This document shows, one piece after another, positions 21,146 to 24,348 of a stretch of 24,348 nucleotides of DNA (position 1 is the stretch's first letter; every line of letters begins with the position of its first letter). Location: the NCBI GenBank assembly GCA_001584585.1, contig LSYV01000007.1:2521426-2545773 (forward strand), read 5' to 3'. The translations under genes were made by a program, and so were the position numbers. The notes beneath the pieces were generated by a model, which ran no database searches, had not been told where the DNA came from, and saw only the letters and a list, made by a program, of their open reading frames with translations. This DNA comes from Gonium pectorale. Lineage: Eukaryota; Chlorophyta; Chlorophyceae; Chlamydomonadales; Volvocaceae.

Positions 21146-22700
21146 CCCCCCTGCAGCACCGCAGCCGCTCGTGTAGCTCGCTGCACACATGGTTGCGAGC
21201 TGCTGTCTCTCCCGCGGCTGATGGCGACCATGCGCGCTGGCGTCCGGGGCCGCGCGGCACCCGGAGGCTGCCTCCGAAACATGACGGCCCTCCCCAATCG
21301 GGGCTGGGGTGCGGTGGGACCGCCAGGCGGGCGGCCGCAGCTGCGACGGCTGGACTGCGCCACCCAAGGGCATTGGAAAGCCGCTTGGCGACGGCGCGTA
21401 CTGTACTGCTCAAGCGTGTCATGAAGTTTACTGGCGTTGTACTGCGGTGTGCCCGGGCAGGGCAGGGCAGGGCAGGGCAACGCTGCCTCGACCTGGCTCC
21501 TGGCTCGGGTGAGGTCGGGCTGGATATGCCTCGCCGCGGACCAGCACCCGGTTGCCTGTGCGTTCGACGAATGGCCTGAGCGTTGAGGCCTCGTGTGGCA
21601 CTGCACATCCAGCAGGAGGAGAGCGTGGCCGCCTGAACAGCGCCGGCCCCGGCATGGGGTGCAGCGCCTTTGGCGTCGGAACGGGTGGCGGCTTTACGCA
21701 CGGGGACACAACAAGGGTTTGAGTACTACCGGGGGGATGGCTCGAAGGGCTCCGGGGGTTACCGCACCGGCTGCGGGACTGCCGAGCGTGTTCTGATGGC
21801 CTGAGCGAAGGGTACGACGCGAAGTCGGCGGTGCGCTGCGTGATCTCGCTAGTGGGGCCGCTGCGTTGCGTGTATTCGCGTCCGCTCCCATTGGGTGGGT
21901 GGCGGCGCACCCCTGCGCCATGTCTGCGTGGCGTGCACCGCATCGCAGAGGTTGATCACGAAGATCCAGTTCTCCAGACAGTGTTGTTGCTGCGCTGCAC
22001 GTGCCCTTTGGGGCTTCCGCCCTGCACTGCCGCCCCCGGTTAGTTTGGGCTGCACCAGGGGAGCCCCTGGGCGGCACGGTAAGTGGAAACCTAAACCGCA
22101 CACCCTGAACCAACCCAGTTCAAAATGGGACGCTAGGCCTAATACAAGGGTGGCCCGAAGCAGTTGTACATATCAGCTGAGCTTGGGCGGGGACAGGGGA
22201 GGGGACCTGGGCGGGGAAAGCTCGCCGGAGCCTCGTCAGGAGCATCGCCGCCTCTGCAATGCCTTCGCCGCCGTTGGAAAATATTCATGATCGGAGTGCA
22301 TCACCATGTAGATTGCAAGTGCAAGATCCCCAGGTGTGGCGGGCAAAACGCTTTGGGTCGAACTTGCCGAAGGTTACGGCATCGCTCATGGATAGGTTGC
22401 AGCGTTGGCTGGGACAGCGGTTCACAGGACAATTACTTTCAGGTCAAGCCAAATGGGTGAAGTGCCGAAGGTGAAGGGTCGCTTGCTGGCCAAGCGCAGT
22501 GACTGACATCGGCGTACGGCAACCAGAGTGCCTGCTCCGCTTCCCGGTTGCTAAGAGTCCTCCCAGTTAAAGGACAGTACTATGCAGTGGCGTCAAGCTT
22601 CACTGCGCTTCAAGTTATTGCCGCTCAATCGGCAGTTGGCCCGTTCCGCCGGTTACCGAGGGTCACACGAGGTTGCGCTGCCTTCCTGATCACCATATTG
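21146..22700. other. Spacer after the helical-protein gene; no gene supported
   Basis: The first part should be the 3'UTR of the preceding gene, but I found no TGTAA on the plus strand before about 22900, so its poly(A) site is unclear. Open frames of 60-130 codons occur on both strands but have no domain, no splice context and inconsistent codon use. The last few hundred bases are AT-richer and lead into the next promoter. Confidence 0.5.
21455..21479. repeat. Five tandem GGGCA units
   Basis: A perfect 5-bp repeat, five copies, in the presumed 3'UTR or spacer. The regular G3 runs could support a G-quadruplex in RNA or DNA. Confidence 0.85.
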
Positions 22701-22710
22701 TGCAATTGCT

Positions 22711-22730
22711 TATATACTTAGCTCTTTATA
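22711..22730 (+). promoter_or_regulatory. TATA-like core promoter of the secreted PKD protein
   Basis: TATATACTTA followed by CTCTTTATA lies in the most AT-rich patch of the window's right end, about 200 bp upstream of the ATG at 22914. The spacing would leave a 5'UTR of about 170 bp. Which of the two TATA-like blocks is used cannot be told. Confidence 0.5.
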
Positions 22731-22913
22731 TTACAAATCGAGACTGGGATTGCCGCCGGCGGAGTCCGTGCCGGTTTAGCCATGACGCTCTAGCTTCCAG
22801 ACAAGCGTGGGCTCTGCTGCAGTCCGAAGTTCACAAGATAGACTAAAGACACGATCAAGCAGGCCGCGGGCGCGAAAGTGATATTGTGCCTCTGTTGGGG
22901 AGGCTCGCACCGC

Positions 22914-24348
22914 ATGCCGACGATTAACCTGTCAGGGCATCAGAAGAGGCTCGCCGCATATATCTGGCTACTGGTTGTGATACTCTGCATAGGGAGTCGC
23001 TCGGGTCTCGCCGAGTCCGCAAACGGCGGTGACTATGACGATGCCGGTGTCGAGGTCACCGGTGCAAGCACAAGGGGCGCCGTTATTGGGACGACGGAGC
23101 TCCTGGAGTATATGTTCGATGTGACTTGCCTATGTAAGTGTTATCTGGGCATGTTTACATCGGGGGCTACCCGCACGCTGGCGCCGTTCTGCAATGTCAG
23201 GGTTGACAGCCCTTGAGCTTTCGATGAACTAGTTAATCAGTCTGAGCCGCTGTCTGGGCCCCTTTCACCAGCACGAAACCAGTCTATCGCCAACGCTGTG
23301 CTCCGCCGCCTGCCGCTCCCGCAGCCGAGACGGGCTCCCTCTCCTACGCCGTTGACTTCGGCAATGGCAAGGGCCGCTCCGAGGGCAGCGTGCCCTGCCC
23401 GTGCATGGAGCACACGGTGGTGAGCAGCTACAGCTACCCGCCCGGCTCCAAGGGCATGCACGTCATCGGAGTCAACGTGACGGCCCCCGACGGCACCGTC
23501 GTCGACACCAAGGCGGCCCGCCGAGCAGTCATGGTGCGCCGGTGTGCACGCGCGTGTTGGGTTTTAGGCCAAGGGTTTTTGTGGTGAGGGCCGGGGGGAA
23601 GAGGGGGCCGCCATACATGGCAGGGACGCGCTGTCCAGCACCCCACCATGGACCGCCCATCTATGCCCAGGCACGAGCTCGTCGGGGCGTGCAGCTGGGA
23701 TGCCCACTGACCTGCTGCCGGGCCGTATCTCTGGGCGCCGCAGCACGCAGCTCCTTCCCCTCACGGCCTACGCCCCCGAGCTCCCACCCTTTGTCGCAAA
23801 CGAGACCCCAATCGCCGACCGCAGGTCCTGCCGTCGGTGCTGACCACTGTCACGGCTGGTATGAGCTCTACCGGAATGAGCTCTGCGGCCGGCGTACGTG
23901 CCCGCGAGCTGCTTGTTACTGCTGCCGCTCAGCCTCCGGCGCCGCCGCCTGCGAGTGGCGAGGATGCCGAGCCGCCCGGCATGTGGGACCCGAACGCGGC
24001 GCCGCCGCCCTCGCCAAGAAACGAGCAGTGGTGGGACTTTTTCGACTACCCGCCCGAGCTGCTGCCGCCGACGCCGCCGCCGTTGCCGCCGACACCGCCC
24101 TCGCCGCCGACACCGCCCTCGCCGCCGCCCTCACCACCCAAGCCGCCGTCGCCGTCACCGCCGTCGCCCCGGCCACCCTCGCCGCCGCCGTTTCCCAGCC
24201 CGCCGCCACGCCCGCCGCCCTCGCCACCATCGCCGCCCTCGCCGCCGTCGCCGCCGTCACCCCCAAGCCCGACACCGCCGTCACCCCGGCCGCCACGGCC
24301 GCCACCGCCCTCACCCCGGCCGCCACGCCCACCGCGGCCGCCCCACCG
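22914..24348 (+). CDS. Secreted PKD-domain, hydroxyproline-rich (PPSPP) cell-wall-type glycoprotein, 3' end outside window
   Basis: Exons: 22914-23133, 23325-23533, 23825 to beyond 24348. Phases agree (phase 1 at GTAAGT, then phase 0 at ATG/GTGCGC), giving 317 complete codons in the window. The start (MPTINLSGHQKRLAAY) has a basic n-region and a hydrophobic core YIWLLVVILCIG, with a likely cleavage after about residue 32 (SGLA/ES). Exons 1 and 2 together form one PKD-like beta-sandwich: GAVIGTTELLEYMFDVTCL, then YAVDFGNGKG (the family's DFGDG position), then SYSYPPGSKGMHVIGVNVT. Exon 3 opens with a short linker containing NEQWWDFFDYPPE and passes into a long (Ser/Thr/Arg)-Pro-Pro shaft, a substrate for prolyl hydroxylation and arabinosylation. 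It probably acts in the extracellular matrix or cell wall, or on the cell surface. Any C-terminal lectin, pherophorin or membrane domain is off the edge. Confidence 0.82.
24058..24348 (+). repeat. Proline-rich coding repeat (PPSPP/PPTPP shaft)
   Basis: Near-continuous CCG/CCC-TCG/TCA/ACA codons encode Pro-Pro-Ser-Pro-Pro variants with occasional Arg, Lys and Phe. This is the polyproline-II rod typical of volvocine hydroxyproline-rich glycoproteins. It runs to the window edge, so its length is unknown, and the plus-strand repeat makes large spurious open frames on the minus strand. Confidence 0.9.

Noticed and set aside
20620..21701. Minus-strand frames of 286 and 328 codons
   Set aside because: They are antisense to the last exon of the helical-protein gene and its 3' flank, and Arg/Ala/Pro-rich.
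23916..24332. 138-codon minus-strand Ala/Val-rich frame
   Set aside because: It is the reverse complement of the proline-rich coding repeat.
1..24348. tRNA, rRNA, CRISPR arrays or bacterial operons
   Set aside because: No cloverleaf, rRNA-like segment, regularly spaced repeat array or Shine-Dalgarno-led gene string was seen. The intron-rich structure is nuclear eukaryotic.

Overview
The window looks like nuclear DNA of a GC-rich green alga, probably a volvocine chlorophyte (Chlamydomonas/Volvox group). The evidence is short exons separated by 90-900 bp GT-AG introns, mostly with GTGAG/GTGCG/GTAAGT donors and CTGCAG/CCGCAG-type acceptors. Proteins are padded with Ala/Gly/Gln/Ser/Pro low complexity, one gene has a TGTAA poly(A) signal, and one encodes a PPSPP-type hydroxyproline-rich extracellular protein. 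No bacterial, organellar or viral gene was seen. All exon structures below were read by eye and joined by splice-site and reading-phase agreement. They are models, not transcripts.

Layout. (1) Minus strand, about 8450 down to 1, running off the left edge: a very large CXC (tesmin/TSO1/LIN54-like) DNA-binding protein of at least 1,859 residues, whose two CXC modules lie in three small exons at 3.7-4.66 kb. (2) 8451-10215: spacer. Its right end has a TGTAA signal for the next gene. Its left end is the CXC gene's promoter, with an exact E2F-type 12-mer plus CCAAT and TTTGAA (CHR) motifs. (3) Minus strand, 10502 to at least 14935: a multi-exon gene for an unrecognised Cys-containing membrane protein with a probable ectodomain between two hydrophobic segments. 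Its 5' end is not resolved. (4) About 15398-15654: divergent promoter with a TTCCCGCC core and two kinds of 9-bp direct repeat. (5) Plus strand, 15655-21145: an eight-exon gene for an 802-residue, probably organelle-targeted, alpha-helical protein. (6) 21146-22700: spacer with no gene I can support. (7) Plus strand, 22914 to beyond 24348: a secreted protein with signal peptide, one PKD-like domain and a long (Ser)Pro-rich shaft, running off the right edge.

The genes do not form a pathway as a group. The most interesting link is regulatory. CXC proteins of the LIN54 class are the CHR-binding subunit of DREAM/MuvB cell-cycle complexes, and this CXC gene carries E2F- and CHR-like sites just upstream of its own start codon. 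The divergent promoter has the same 8-bp E2F-like core. Autoregulation or cell-cycle co-regulation is an inference from motifs only.

Other structure: an inverted repeat around 14.65-14.99 kb whose left arm holds a 44-bp insert that recurs, inverted, at 19.3 kb; a CCCT microsatellite; and several short tandem repeats.
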